Of a DNA stretch of 64,000 nucleotides, positions 12,201-23,801 are shown in pieces. The notes beneath the pieces were generated by a model. That model saw nothing but the letters and a program-made list of their open reading frames with translations. It was not told the DNA's origin and made no database searches. The first letter of the stretch is position 1. Every line of letters begins with the position of its first letter. A program made the position numbers and the translations under genes. The stretch spans positions 10,048,879 through 10,112,878 of the forward strand of contig CM025852.1 in the NCBI GenBank assembly GCA_003952965.2, in the 5' to 3' direction. The stretch comes from Morella rubra. Its lineage: Eukaryota; Streptophyta; Magnoliopsida; Fagales; Myricaceae.

Positions 12201-12447
12201 AATTAGCATCCAAACCACAGAGTTTAAAAACAATGATAACCGACCAGAATCTAAACAATATCTTCATCCCAAAAGAAGAAATAAAAAGCATCATAAACTT
12301 AAAAAAGACAAACCTAATCTGAGAAAAACCAATGAGTTCTAGTGGTGGTGAATTACCACGAACATGTAATAAGGATGTTTCGATTGTTAGTGGGGAGCCG
12401 CATTGGTCCTGAATATTGAGATATGGTCTATGGAGGTGGCAAATCTT
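9235..12447 (-). CDS. BTB/POZ protein like At1g04390, 5' part missing
   Basis: Three exons join in phase: 12167-11019, 10547-10395 and 9679-9235, giving about 581 residues to a TGA stop. The first encodes a helical, armadillo-like region (about 1-245) and then a BTB domain (about 246-365, YSDTQLILANGESLSVHG). A second BTB domain (FSDIILEAKATEV onward) spans exons two and three, followed by a BACK-like helical tail ending VRAASVRLSQEGDSNTR. Two BTB domains in tandem with this tail match the Arabidopsis At1g04390 family, probably CUL3 ubiquitin-ligase adaptors (family inference). Family members have about 1000 residues, so roughly 400 N-terminal residues are absent. A possible extra exon lies at 12447-12314 (44 codons, donor AG|GTTTGT) and joins in phase, but I do not recognise its peptide. 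No first exon or ATG is recognisable upstream. Likely a truncated gene. Confidence 0.7.
9711..9974. repeat. Tandem duplication in the last BTB intron
   Basis: About 120 bases from GAACAGACCTGCAAAAGAG (9711) recur almost exactly from GAACAGACCTACAAAAGAG (9850). Differences are one G-to-A change and two extra Gs in a G run. The duplicated block includes the first 40-odd bases of the foldback inserted next to it, so the duplication came after that insertion. Confidence 0.85.
9929..10235. repeat. Foldback element in the BTB intron
   Basis: Left arm: CACTTTGGTCCCCCGAACTA, then TTTAGCCCCCAAACAAAC. Right arm: TTTGAGGGCTAAATATGATG, then CATTGATCCCATAGTTTATG, an imperfect inverted copy. It lies wholly inside the intron 9680-10394. 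Confidence 0.6.
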
Positions 12448-15220
12448 CTGGGCACCGTGTCAGCTATAGACTATAGCCGATCCTTAGGGTATCCAAACTA
12501 AAACTCAGATAACATCTCGTTAAGAATAGTTGGCACCTCAACAGTTAGAGAATCTTTGCTGTTGCTAGCACATGATAATTGCAGTAATTGGATTTTCTTC
12601 CTCTCTCTACATATGGACAATTATAGTGGTGGATTACGATATAATTAATGAAATCTTCTAAAGAGAACTTTATAGATGATCTCTAGAGTATACTCACCTC
12701 ATGTTTCCCAAAATAAATTTTAATGTGAATGGGCTATCATGCGCATGCGTGCATGAAGGCTCGATCTATTGGGTAATAATAGCCAAGCGAGGCAAAGACT
12801 CTTTCCACTCATAATCAACTTAAGATAAGTTCGGTTCGGATATTGGAGTGTCTAGCTGACGGCTTGATACGACGCAAGGAGAATGAAACTTTCGTTAGAG
12901 ATTCCAGTTGATTGCGTGTGCATGGTTCTCGACCTTTTGGTACGTGGGTAGGAGTCGATCTTGGTGTAAAACAACATTTTACCAGCTCACCAATGAGCTT
13001 AACAATGTCAACACAATCTCTCTCCTTTCATAAATTGGTGACCTCTGCCAGTAAAGGAAAACAATTACACGTTGGAATGCGTTACATTAGAGAGACGCAA
13101 AGCTAATAGTCTATAGTGCGGTGGTTAAGGTAATGGGTCGCTTGTTGGGACTAGCTATAAAAAAGTGGTGGTGATACATTAAGAGTTAAACCACTGAAGC
13201 ATTTTTGGGGACACAAGTCTAATCCCTCCCCCTACGGAAACTACAACATGATGGGTAGCTGGATTGGCTATGCATTTTTCATCATTTCGCTAGTAAGGAT
13301 GCTGTGATACTATTTTTATAAGTTCCTCTCGAGATCAGATCGTAGCGAACGGCTTCAAGGTTTGTTAATGTTCTGGCTGATGGAGCAAGATGGAGGATTG
13401 AGCGTCTTTGGCTTAACAAATAAATTAAAGGTGGTAGACTGAGTGGGTTTGAAAAATTCTATATACCTGTTGAGGAAGAATATTAATAATAATATAAACT
13501 TCTAAAGTGTGCAGATGGTATACATCTTTCAAAACTGATTAGCTTCTAACTAGACATGAGAGTCTTAGGCTTAGTATGCATAAATCATCTAGGCTGTACA
13601 TTCGATAATTATTTGGACATTATTCTATCAAACAGGGGTGGGCGGGCTAAGATTGAGGCGCGTTTTAACTCCACATAGTATTTGGTATGCATCTCAAGTG
13701 TTGAATGCATCATCTTTTTGGAAAAGCTTCACTGGTGTTAGCTAATAATTCTTAACCGAGAGCATAAATCTTTATATGGCATAACAATTATGACGCACGA
13801 TAATATCTGTTCTTCTAATAAGAAAATCTTGAGTTTTTGCTAAGGGTACATTGTCGTATTGCCAGGTACTCTTCGAAAAATCAAGATATTGGATGAGATA
13901 GTGGCCGGGGGTTACAAAGCTTAGTTTCAGCACAGATAGTCAGATGAATGTGAGGACAGATTTCGGGTCAAACTATTTACTAGTTTTTACAGAGGGACTT
14001 AAGTGCAGATAAAAAAATTTCGGTTTATCATACTTAGATGTCAGAACGAACTAATGATGGTGAGAATAGAGGAATAGAATAGTTACTAACACATAGAGAT
14101 TGTAGCGGGTCATTCGTGACTTCTTGAGTTTTGGTGGTGGGGTAAAGTATAGTTGATTCAGCTCATATATACTACCCGGAGGACGGGATATTAAATTATA
14201 GCTGCCGATAATAAAATTTTGGTAGTAGTGATGGAATTGATTTTTAGACTAATTAGGGGGATAGAAATGAGATGACAGATGCCCGGCACCACATCATATC
14301 AGCAACCGATTTGGATACTCATATGGAAATTGTACGGGGAGATTTAATAGCTGGGGACTAAAATATTGAAAGACTAAGCCAGGGCTGTTCTGTTTCACAC
14401 TAAGTACTAGGAAGAGATCATGCCAAGAAGATGCATAAATCCATTCTTCATAATTTGCACCAAGAACTTATATTTGTAATGGCCCACATATGGAAGCTCA
14501 AATGGATTAGAGTGAAGTGGAAGTGTTTAGAACTGCAATCTTGACGATACGGTTAAAATGTTTTCATATAACATAGGTGCATTCCTGTATCGAATTTGTG
14601 GATACTAAATATGACTTTACTTTTTTTTTCATTTTTTTACTTATTATGATAGAGGATTAAAATATATTTAGATATTTTTTCTTTATATCTATCTTTTATT
14701 ATTAATTCTTACTATCCACCTTTAATAATCGTAGGATTACTTTATCGGGTTTATTATAATTCTACAATTTACTTCTTCTAGGCCGGTCCCAATGAATGTA
14801 TGAATATACATTTTGTTTTAAAGTTATTGGAAATAATAGATTATTAGATATAAATTTATTATGCATGATATAATTATAAGCATTTTCTTCCATGGGTCCT
14901 TATTGTTCAGACAAAGTTACAATTATAAATTTAGTTTAACATAACTCGCGTATTAAACTGCGGTACATGAGATAAATTTTTAGCACAATTGCTTATTAAA
15001 TACTAAAGTGGGCGACCTTACATTACTCCATTATTTTAATTACGTCAGAAGGAATAAGTTCTAAAACGCTTTATTGCAAATGGCCAAAGTCCGTGATTAT
15101 AATGAGATATAGTTGTATTATATTAGAGTTATAATAAAGAGTGTGCTTCTCATATATGTTCCTTTCGACTAATGCGATTGTAAAGGAGAAGATGTAGGGT
15201 GATACTAGTTTTGGAGTAGC
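12448..15220. other. Decayed DNA between the BTB gene and the PR-10 array
   Basis: Short peptide-like runs appear around 13395-13480 but are cut by stops. No N-terminal BTB exons, LTR ends or target duplications were found. It may hold an old retroelement that is past recognition. Confidence 0.4.
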
Positions 15221-15229
15221 TAGATAGTA

Positions 15230-15520
15230 CAATATACTAGTGGGAACCAGGGCTAAGCATATAATAATTTTCTTATCATTGTAAGAAAATGTTTCGATAT
15301 CTTTATGATGTGATTCTTTGTATTATAAAAGTGAATATCTTTCATGGACTTGATTTCGTCATAGTACTGTTGGAGACTTGGCATGCCTTACGCGTCGCGC
15401 ACCATCTTTATCTAGTTTAAAAACGTCGGTGGAATGTGCCAAAAGTGAGAGGATAGCTGAGGCAGCTAGCCATCCTTAAAGAAGGTCGGGTGTTCATGTC
15501 TTGTCGACTTCCAAAATCAT
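15230..15520 (+). repeat. PR-10 array flank block, copy 1
   Basis: Contains TTTCATGGACTTGATTTCGT and AATGTGCCAAAAGTGAGAGG. The same block recurs near 17.9 (diverged), 23.0 and 26.0 kb. It marks the 5' edge of the ancestral duplicated PR-10 unit. Confidence 0.75.
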
Positions 15521-15746
15521 CTTTTTTTTTTTTAATGTTTAATTTTTATATTGACCGCCAACTATAACGTGCTTTCCTTGATCAAGAAGGAAAACTAGGT
15601 ATTCAGACCTTATTGGGGGGACGTCGACTTCCAAAATGTTATTTGAAACCTCCTAAAATTCCTTGAATATATATATCATTATCAACGTATATAGGGACGC
15701 TCTCATAAAGATAGCCTTGAGTCTCTGGCTCACAGCCCTCAGACAC

Positions 15747-15754
15747 TATAAATA
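15747..15754 (+). promoter_or_regulatory. TATA box of PR-10 gene A
   Basis: TATAAATA 117 bases before the ATG at 15871. The same motif and downstream context (ACCACCC..TCTAGTACTCA) occur at 19363 and 23683 before genes B and C. Confidence 0.7.
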
Positions 15755-15870
15755 CCACCCCTCTAGTACTCATTTAGCAGGCTCAAAAACTCTCTAAAGT
15801 TCAACCAATCCAGCTCCTCACCATTTTCCCAGCTCTTGTCACTTCACTTGTAAACTCTTAGCTAATTGTC

Positions 15871-16440
15871 ATGGGTGTTTTCACATATGAAACCGAGTCT
15901 ACCTCAATTATCCCACCGGCTAAGCTGTTCAAGGCCTTTCTCCTTGATGCGGACAACCTCATCCCAAAGGTTGCATCTCAGGCCATTAAGACCTCTGAAA
16001 TCGTTGAAGGAAACGGAGGGCCCGGAACCATCAAGAAGATTACCTTCGGCGAAGGTTATTATCTCTCCTAATTATCTGTAGAGCATCAATGTACGTATTT
16101 TAGAAGTAACATCTTTTCCTTTTTGGTGTACACTTTTGCAGGCAGCCAATTCAAGTATGTGAAGCAAAGGATCGACGTGGTTGACCATGCAAACTTCACA
16201 TATGGCTACAGCGTAATTGAGGGTGATGCTTTGAGCCAGACACTAGAAAAAATCTCGTACGAGATGAAGCTAGTGGCATCCCCTGATGGCGGATGCATCT
16301 TGAAAAGCACCAGCAAGTACCACACCAATGGAGACCAGGAGATCAAGGAGGAGCAGATTAAGGCCGGGAAAGAAAAGGCCGCGGGACTTTTCAAGGCTGT
16401 TGAGAGCTACCTCTTGGCAAATCCTGAAGCCTACAACTAA
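15871..16440 (+). CDS. PR-10 / Bet v 1 family protein, gene A
   Basis: Exons 15871-16054 and 16142-16440 join in phase 1 at the conserved PR-10 intron position (codon 62). They encode 160 residues, the usual length. The glycine-rich loop GNGGPG sits at about 46-51, and the KYHT motif and a long C-terminal helix ([24 protein letters not shown]) follow. PR-10 proteins are small cytosolic folds with a large cavity that binds flavonoids, cytokinins and other hydrophobic ligands. They are induced by pathogens and stress, and in Fagales many are pollen or food allergens. This copy differs from B and C at many positions (N-terminus MGVF, C-terminus NPEAYN). The start is the first ATG after the TATA box. 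Family assignment is secure; the ligand is unknown. Confidence 0.93.
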
Positions 16441-16557
16441 ATTTTGTTTTCGTTTTTTGTATTCCCTCTATATTTTGACTTGCAGTTGTTGCTTTCGTTT
16501 TGCTAATTCGACTCCAGCCAATATGGCTTCGTACTTGATATGTAATAAGTATAATAG

Positions 16558-16835
16558 GGCTACAGCGTGATGAGGTTGACGAAGCAAACTTCGCATACGG
16601 CTACAACGTGATTGAGGGTGAAGCTTTGGGCGACACGATTGAGAAAATCTGTTACAAGATCAAGATAGTGGCATCCCCACATGGAGGATCCGTCTTGAAG
16701 ACCACCAGCAAGTACCACACCAAAGGCGGCCATGAGATCAAGGAGGAGCATGCTAAGGCTGGCAAAGAAAAGGCTGCAGGAATCTTCAAGGCTGTTGTGG
16801 CCTACCTATTGGCACACCCTGAAGAATACAGCTAA
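16558..16835 (+). pseudogene. Orphan PR-10 second exon
   Basis: Encodes most of PR-10 exon 2, from [12 protein letters not shown] through the GGS loop and KYHT motif to LLAHPEEYS and a stop. It lacks exon 1 and the first ten or so codons of exon 2. It lies 117 bases after gene A's stop and resembles B and C more than A. It carries its own 3' end with GCTAATAAAGGAG, shared with B and C. Upstream, an AG at 16556-16557 leaves the frame open and in the same phase as gene A's exon 1. It could therefore act as an alternative last exon, or be a simple fragment from unequal crossing-over. Confidence 0.8.
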
Positions 16836-16949
16836 AGCTCAATTTTCATTTCTGTATTTCCTCCTCCGCGAGTAAAGAGTGTGGCTTTCAAGTTGTTTCT
16901 GTGCCTAGTCAAATAGTATGGTGGCTTGCTAATAAAGGAGTTTGCGGTT

Positions 16950-17850
16950 GTGATATCTTGGATGAGAAGAGTTAAGTGTGAAAGTGTTGTATTAGTTTGA
17001 ATAAATAAATATATTGATGATATTATCCTAAACTCAGTGTTACTGGAAAATTACGGGTGCATCACATTTGCTTCTGGTTTGAAATTGCTTCTGCAATATT
17101 ACTAACACATCCAGTTCCAATTACAATGGTTGAATCAAGTACTGTTAACCCACTCTGTCCATAAGCTTGTAAATCATGTGTCATCCAATCTGGCCGGAGA
17201 GACTGTCTCATTTGACACTAGAATTACTAATTCAGACCGAGTGTAGATGGTTAGACATGCCCCAACAAATGGTTATAGCTATGACCTTCAGATAGAGCTT
17301 GTAAAGTCAGTCCAACTAACTAGTAACAGAGCTACATAGGGCTACCGATATAACAAATTTTCAGAGGTAATTGTGACGATTCAGATAACCCAAGTACTCC
17401 AAAGTATTAGTTGATGGATGGTTTTTATAAGGGGTGTATACTGGGAGATTTCTTGAAGGTAGAAGCATATAAGTTTGGGGCTTAAAGATTACTCTGTTCC
17501 ACGACATGTGTTCTAATCTGGGTTGAGGCAAAACAGAGACTTAGTTCTTATGTTCGATGGAATAAAGTTGTTTCTCTTTTTCGCAAGTAATTATGTACAC
17601 TGTACAACCTTAAGAAGACAATACCACCCGGACATACCCCATAACTAGAAGACATCAAAATTATCCCTTTGGGGAGGGACTAATCATGGGTCAAATTCTC
17701 AAAACAATAGGCTTGGTCCTGCTTCTAAATTGTCTATATTTCTTGAGGCATAAGTTTCGACGCCATGCCAATTCATCCCTGGGAACAATATCACATATGA
17801 GAATACAAATGCTCAAGTGCCGTTTAATGGTAATATGACCTATTCTCCTT
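16950..17850. other. 3' flank of gene A and the orphan exon
   Basis: Holds a block with CCCCAACAAATGGTTATAGC (17262) that recurs after gene B (20409) and gene C (24768). No gene seen. Confidence 0.6.
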
Positions 17851-17859
17851 CCAAGCGAA

Positions 17860-18075
17860 TAGGAAAATGACATTCTCACATAGCTTTGGTTGAAGTCAGT
17901 CAAACTACTTATTCCTCGGAACAGAGGGATAGCAACATACAATCTTTCTTTAATCATCTTGAGATATGGCAGATTGACAAACTGGTTATTCCGGGACTTG
18001 ATTTTGTCATACTGTTGAACTTGGAGTCTTGGACCATCTTTATCGTAATTCAAAAAGGTCGCTTGAATATGTGTG
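17860..18075 (+). repeat. PR-10 array flank block, copy 2 (diverged)
   Basis: Matches the 23.0-kb block in order: CATTCTCACATAGCT, a GTCAGTCAA stretch, AATCTTTCTTTAATCATCT, then GGGACTTGATTTTGTCAT and TTCAAAAAGGTCG. It is more diverged than copies 1, 3 and 4. Confidence 0.65.
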
Positions 18076-19145
18076 ATAGGTGAGAGTTCAGAAAAAAAAA
18101 ATGTGTGAAAGGTGAGAGCCTGAGAGGATATCTGATAAACCCAAGCCGAAAGCTAGCTACTTTGAGCTTTGTCGTATAAGAGCTAGGATGATTCAGAGAC
18201 CAATCTCTTTAGTATGGGCTGATGAATTGCTTTGTATCAAGGTAACGGGCAATTAGCTGAATGGGTCGAACAAAGTTACTTAGGTCGCCATTTCCTTTAG
18301 AGATGCTAAGCCAGCAGCCTATGGCCTCGTCATTTTGGGCCCCAAAACTTCAGCCTGAGTGCGCTGTACCGCAAAATCTTTCACTGCCAGCTCCAGAGCC
18401 TGGTTGAGGGAAAAATGCACTCTTCTCAAAACTCGGATTAACATTAGACAGAAACGCCAGTTGGGAAGAAGCCTGAAGCCCAAAACTCTGGACGGTTGAT
18501 TGCAGTAAGTAACGTTTTTTTTTTCTTTCCTTTTTCTGATGTTCTGTTGATTTTCTAGATCTTTCCTTGGCAATTGAAAAATCTTCTGGCGGTCCAAAAA
18601 CTCTGCTAGACCAAAGAATATCGTAATTTAGTAGCTTATAATTATCTCTTATTTTCATTTTATTCTTTATACAGTATGAAAGCAGCAGTTTCAAGTCTGA
18701 GGGATTATGTGAAAGCACGCATATATATAGAAGAAAACTGTTTAATAAATTAAAGCCTGCCTGGAATAAAAGAAAGCTTTATTGGTGGTATTTCCTGGGT
18801 AGCGGCTGTCATCCTTGAATCAAAGTCAATGTTCAAATCTTGGCAAATTGCAAAATAGGCATCCGAGTGATTTTCAGTGCCCAATTCCCAAAGGCATCGA
18901 GTCTTGCATTATAGATGAACATGCAACAAATACATGGAATAGGTAAAGGAAAGATCATGAAATGAAACATCAAAGCTTGGTTTTGCGTTAAGCACTATGA
19001 ACAAAGTGCAAAAACGTTCTCATTATTTCCAGAGAATCCAAGTAGAGGAAGATTTTAAATTCCCTCAACAGCTTTAATTTGGACAACCATTATGGGTAGC
19101 TCTCTTGACCTCTAATTTCACATGTTTATAAGAGTTATTTTGTTA
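18076..19145. other. Spacer upstream of PR-10 gene B
   Basis: Open frames on the minus strand at 18319-18718 overlap each other and show no known domain or splice logic. No transposon ends identified. Confidence 0.5.
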
Positions 19146-19217
19146 ATTGATGTTCTAGAAATAGTACTTTAGGTGCTTTTTATAATAATATTTAACAAGT
19201 TTCATAGGTGCTTTCTT

Positions 19218-19223
19218 TTGACT
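19218..19223 (+). promoter_or_regulatory. W-box in the PR-10 gene B promoter
   Basis: TTGACT, a WRKY-binding core type, 145 bases before the TATA box. The same motif stands at 23537-23542 before gene C. WRKY control of PR-10 genes is known in the family. Use here is an inference. Confidence 0.35.
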
Positions 19224-19362
19224 TAATTAATTACACATAAGTTTTCTTAGAATATTATGATGTGGGGACGGACGACAGCCAGAAATTAATTATTAGAAAG
19301 TACAGTCTTTGATCAACAAGGTGCCGGACACCCTAATTCAAGGTAACTTTTGATCCACAGCC

Positions 19363-19370
19363 TATAAATA
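19363..19370 (+). promoter_or_regulatory. TATA box of PR-10 gene B
   Basis: TATAAATA 113 bases before the ATG at 19483, in a promoter nearly identical to that of gene C. Confidence 0.7.
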
Positions 19371-19482
19371 CCACCCTCTAGTACTCAAGTTCAGCAAGCT
19401 CAGAAACTCTTCCCCTTTAAGTTCAACCAACCCTACTTATCATTCTTCCTCAGTGAATCGCTTTCATATACTCAGCCTCATC

Positions 19483-20066
19483 ATGGGTTGCTTCACTTAT
19501 GAAATCGATACCACATCAGTCATCCCTCCGGCTAAGCTGTTCAAGGCCTTTGTCCTCGACGCGGACAATCTCATTCCAAAGGTTGCACCTCAGGCCATTA
19601 AGGCCTGTGAAACAGTTGAAGGAAATGGAGGCCCCGGAACCATCAAGAAGATTACATTCGGCGAAGGTTAGTTTCTCTCCTAATCTGCACAACATCAGTA
19701 CTCTCTGCAGATATGGCACAGTAGAAGTAAGATCTTTTCTTTTCCGTTTTGTTCTGCATTTTTGCAGGCAGCCAATTTAAGTATGTGAAGCACAGGATTG
19801 ATGAAGTTGATCATGCAAACTTCTCCTACAGCTACAGCGTGATTGAGGGTGATGCTTTGAGCGACACGCTCGAGAAAATCTCGTACGAGATCAAGATAGT
19901 GGCGTCCCCTGACGGAGGATCTGTCTTGAAGAACACAAGCAAGTACCACACCAAAGGCGACCTCGAGATCAAGGAGGAGCAGATTAAGGCTGGTAAAGAA
20001 AAGGCCACAGTACTCTTCAAGGCTGTTGAGAGCTACCTCTTGGCACACCCTGAAGAATACAACTGA
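19483..20066 (+). CDS. PR-10 / Bet v 1 family protein, gene B
   Basis: Exons 19483-19666 and 19768-20066 give 160 residues with the phase-1 intron at codon 62. The start [13 protein letters not shown], loop GNGGPG and end LLAHPEEYN are shared with gene C, from which it differs at only a handful of residues (for example [10 protein letters not shown] here, [10 protein letters not shown] in C, and ATVLFKAV for AAGLFKAV). Gene, promoter and 3' end are all copied, so B and C come from a recent duplication of a unit of roughly 4 kb. Expected to be a cytosolic ligand-binding stress protein. A polyadenylation-type AATAAA lies about 100 bases after the stop. Intact and probably functional. Confidence 0.93.
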
Positions 20067-20695
20067 AGCTTGAATTTTCCTTCGTGTATTTCCTACATTA
20101 AGAGTTGAGATTGTGGCTTTCAAGTTGCTTTTGTGCCTGCTCAAATTGTATTTTGGCTTGCTAATAAAGGAGATTGCGGTTGTGATGTTTACTTGGAAAC
20201 AATAAAGGTCTAAGTTTTGTATTACTCTGCCTACAGAAATGAACTCATGATTATGTCTTAAAATGATGGTACTGCTGGCAAATTATTATTTTTGGGTTCG
20301 TCACGTGTCCGTGCATGTCTTCCAATGTGGAAAAAGAGAGCATATAATTTAACACCAAAATGGCTAATACAAATCCAAACGGAGAGTTGAAAATGGTAAT
20401 TAAAACATGCCCCAACAATGGGTTTTAGCCGTGACCTTCACATATATGCTATAGCAGTGTGAAGTCGGTCATTGTCAAACTTACTGGTTACGGACTTACA
20501 GATCGAGGGCTAGCCACAAAAAAAGAAGAAGAAAAGAAGAACTTTTCGTCAATCATAATTAAGCATTGGAAATCGATAAATTGATTAGCGATTGACTTGA
20601 CTTTGTAATATTGCTAAACCAGACACCGCCTTTAACGAAATAAAAGATTAATAGAATGTCTTGAAAAGTGATCAGAAGGATACCCGAAAAACCAT
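20067..20695. other. 3' flank of PR-10 gene B
   Basis: Closely matches the 3' flank of gene C (24388-24830 and 25440-25520), apart from insertions present only in one copy. No gene seen. Confidence 0.7.
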
Positions 20696-21021
20696 GGGCA
20701 TGTTCGTGTTCAACTTTTTCCTAAGATTCAAATCCATTAATAAAATTATCACCAAACATCTTAAGAATTCAAACACAAACACCAATACATTTTACACAAT
20801 CTCCAACAACTTTTTACACAAACTTCAATACATTTTTTTTAAAAAATTATAACAAATCTTCTCTCTCTATACTTTTTCACAAAATTTCAATATTTTTTAT
20901 TAAATAATTATATCAAATCATTTCTCTCTCCACTTTACACAAACACCTATAAAACACTATTTAACATAAATATTCACAACTTTTTTAAAATCCTACGATT
21001 TTTCACAACACGAACATGCCC
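20696..21021. mobile_element. 326-bp MITE with 15-bp perfect terminal inverted repeats
   Basis: Ends are GGGCATGTTCGTGTT and its exact reverse complement at 21007-21021. The interior is AT-rich and non-coding. Gene C's otherwise matching flank (25521-25543) lacks it, proving insertion after the B/C duplication. The target duplication is unclear (at most AT), so the superfamily is undecided. Confidence 0.8.
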
Positions 21022-21099
21022 ATGTATTCTATATATATATATATCCCAGAACTACAAGCTGAGCTCAAAAGTTGCTGTCCTGTCACATGCTGTTCAATC

Positions 21100-22518
21100 T
21101 GAAAGTGTTACGTAAATTGATAGTTTTCTCACGGTAAAAACAGTCTTTTATTAAATATATTTTTTCATTTTAGAATTGTTACAGCAAATTGATTAATTCA
21201 GGAATGATGTGGAGCTAATAGAAGGTGGCTGGAAGGTGCTGGTGGCTTCTGAACAATTGGAAATACATGCTGAGCTACAAGGCAATTTTTCTGTTATATC
21301 TGAATTAGTCTTGGGTCAGCCTGGCGAGTTTCTACAGCCTTCGTATACCCCTTCCAGAAAAGACGCCCAACAGTAAATCTAACCTGTTTTTACCAAGATA
21401 CCCTCACAAAAACATACTAGAACCTGGGAAAAAGATTTTACGTCATTCACCAAGAGGATTCACGTACATTGATCGAAAGAACTTCAAAAACTTCTCTCTA
21501 CCAAAAAATCCCGATATTTCTCTCTACCTGCGGAAATAAGATCTGATTGCATCTTGCTGTGAGAGTTGATTTGCTTCCCTCTGGTGGAAGGTTTTGAGTG
21601 GTGTAGACCGTTGATCGTTGGGTTTCTCGTTTCCACTCGGGTGTTGATTGGATCGTGACATTGCGAAGACGAATCTTGAGAAGTTGATCAAGACTGGTTG
21701 CTGCCAAGTGTTTTCTGAGGAAGAATCGAAGGGTCGACGAGTTCGTCGACGTCCACTATTGCTGATCAGAGTTGCTAGTCAAAGAAATTGGTGCTGGGCA
21801 CCGTCCTAAGAGAAGCTTATCTTGGGAGGCTTTACGGAAGTATTGGGGATCTGGGAAATGAAAAGGATTTTCATATTGATCACCTTTGTGTAAAGTTTTC
21901 AAGCATATAGTGGATCGACTGGTGTGGCCTTCGCACACCCGGAGTGTTTTTTTCTCTTCAGGAAAATATCCTCAAGTGATTTTTCACTTTGTCAACAAAA
22001 ATCTTGGTGTTGATTCTAGTTCTCGTTTATCTTAAATCTTGATTTAACTAACTCATATTGTGATTATATTTTGCAGATCTAAAGTGCTACAGACGTGATC
22101 ATTTACAAGCAAATTAGTTGAATGTTGGTTGAATCTTGATGATTGTGTTGCTGATTGAATAACCTTAGTCTTGATTCATTAGTAGTGTTGCTAACAATCT
22201 TGCTTTAATTACTGTGTTGCTGAAAAGCACATGTTTCTTGATTGATTAGTTTGTGAGTCATACTTAGTTTGAGGTTATAGTTACTGATCATATCTTGTTG
22301 CTGTCACTCTACTATTGTCAATAGATTGTGATTATCTAGCTATTTCCATTTGCTGAAATATGTGCTTGGTTTTGTAAGTTTCTGCTGTTCAGTCTCAAAA
22401 AATAGTCGATTGACTGTTTTTTAATTGATTCTATTTTTCTGTGATCTATACAAAGAGTAGATAATTTTTTATTATACCACCCCCTCTAGGTATAGTTTAG
22501 GGTCTAAACGTACTTTCA
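21100..22518 (+). mobile_element. Solo LTR, 1419 bp, with 5-bp target duplication
   Basis: Starts TGAAAGT and ends ACTTTCA (short inverted TG..CA ends), flanked by CAATC at 21095-21099 and 22519-22523. The matching empty site stands in gene C's flank near 25595-25610. An ACCCCCTCTAGG-like stretch near the 3' end is typical of plant Copia LTRs of the SIRE/Maximus or related types (remembered). No internal genes are present, so recombination between two LTRs has removed them. Confidence 0.85.
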
Positions 22519-22960
22519 CAATCCATTCCATATATATGACAGAAAATTCGAGGAGGTATGACATTCAACTTAACACATGCATTTCATCATTGGTGTTTCG
22601 CTCGTGTATAATTTGACGAAGAGATAAAAATAATAGATACTATACTATTTAAAATTGCGCATATATATAAAGTTTTGAATAACATGAACCTTATGATAGG
22701 ATCTACTATTATATCTATCTCTTGAATTATACAATGCAATTCAAGTTAGTGCAATTCAACAGAAAATTATATAGAATCCAGATCCATTTCACATTAATTA
22801 TGTCAACATCTCCATGTCATTTGGCTAAAATATCTCTCCTACAGCACCAAAAGAGAAATTTCCATTTACAAACTATACTGCATAACTTTAGTGCAAATGG
22901 TCAACCACCATAATATTAATATGCCGCTTTTTTTTTTTCTTCTTCTAACCCAATAGTAAA
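22519..22960. repeat. PR-10 flank with an old MITE remnant
   Basis: Contains about half of the hAT-type MITE family (ATATCTATCTCTTGAATTAT, AACAGAAAATTATATAGAAT). The same remnant stands at 25710-25870, so it predates the unit duplication. Confidence 0.55.
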
Positions 22961-22964
22961 ATAG

Positions 22965-23260
22965 CATTCTCATACAGCTCATGATATAGAGTCAGTCAAG
23001 TAGTTCTCACTGGGAACCAAGGGCTAGCAATATAACAATCTTTCTTAATCATCTAGAAAAGTCGCATATTTATTGTGAACTGAATATCTTTCATGGACTT
23101 GATTTCGTCAGAGTTGGAGACTTGGCATGCCATGCATCATCTTTATCAAGTTCAAAAAGGTCGGTGGAATGTGCCAAAAGTGAGAGGATAGCTGAGGCAG
23201 CTAGCCATCCTTGAATGGTCGGTGTTCAAGTCTAGGCGACTTGCAAAATCATCTTCTTCT
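22965..23260 (+). repeat. PR-10 array flank block, copy 3
   Basis: Same block as at 15.3, 17.9 and 26.0 kb, including TTTCATGGACTTGATTTCGT and GCTGAGGCAGCTAGCCATCC. Confidence 0.8.
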
Positions 23261-23682
23261 TTTTTTTAATGTTTAATTTTTATATTGACCGCCAACTATA
23301 ACGTGCTTTCCTTGATCAAGGAAGAAAACTAGGTATTCAGACTTTATTGTGGGGACGTCGACTTCCAAAATATGATTTGAAACCACCTAAAATTCCTTGA
23401 ATATCAACATATATGGGGAAACTCATACAAGATAGCCTTGATGTTCTAGAAATAGTACTTTAGGTCAGTAAATCATGCAGAATCATTTTTTTTTTTTTTT
23501 TATTAATATTTCGGCAAGTTTCATAGGTGCTTTCTTTTGACTTAATTAATTACGCATAAGTTTTCTTGGAATATTATGATGCGGTGGGGACGACATCCAG
23601 AAATTTATTAGAAAGTACCTAAAAGTCTTTGATCAACGAGGTGCCGGACAACCTAATTCAAGGTAACTTTTGATCCACAGCC

Positions 23683-23690
23683 TATAAATA
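23683..23690 (+). promoter_or_regulatory. TATA box of PR-10 gene C
   Basis: TATAAATA 112 bases before the ATG at 23802. A TTGACT W-box-type site lies at 23537-23542. Confidence 0.7.
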
Positions 23691-23801
23691 CGACCCTCTA
23701 GTACTCAAGTTCAGCAAGCTCAGAAACTCTTCATTTTAAGTTCGACCAACCCTCCTTATCATTCTTCCTCACTGATTCACTTTCATATACTCAGCCTCGT
23801 C

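Noticed and set aside
12912..13106. 64-codon plus-strand frame
   Set aside because: No domain; surrounding DNA looks like decayed repeat.
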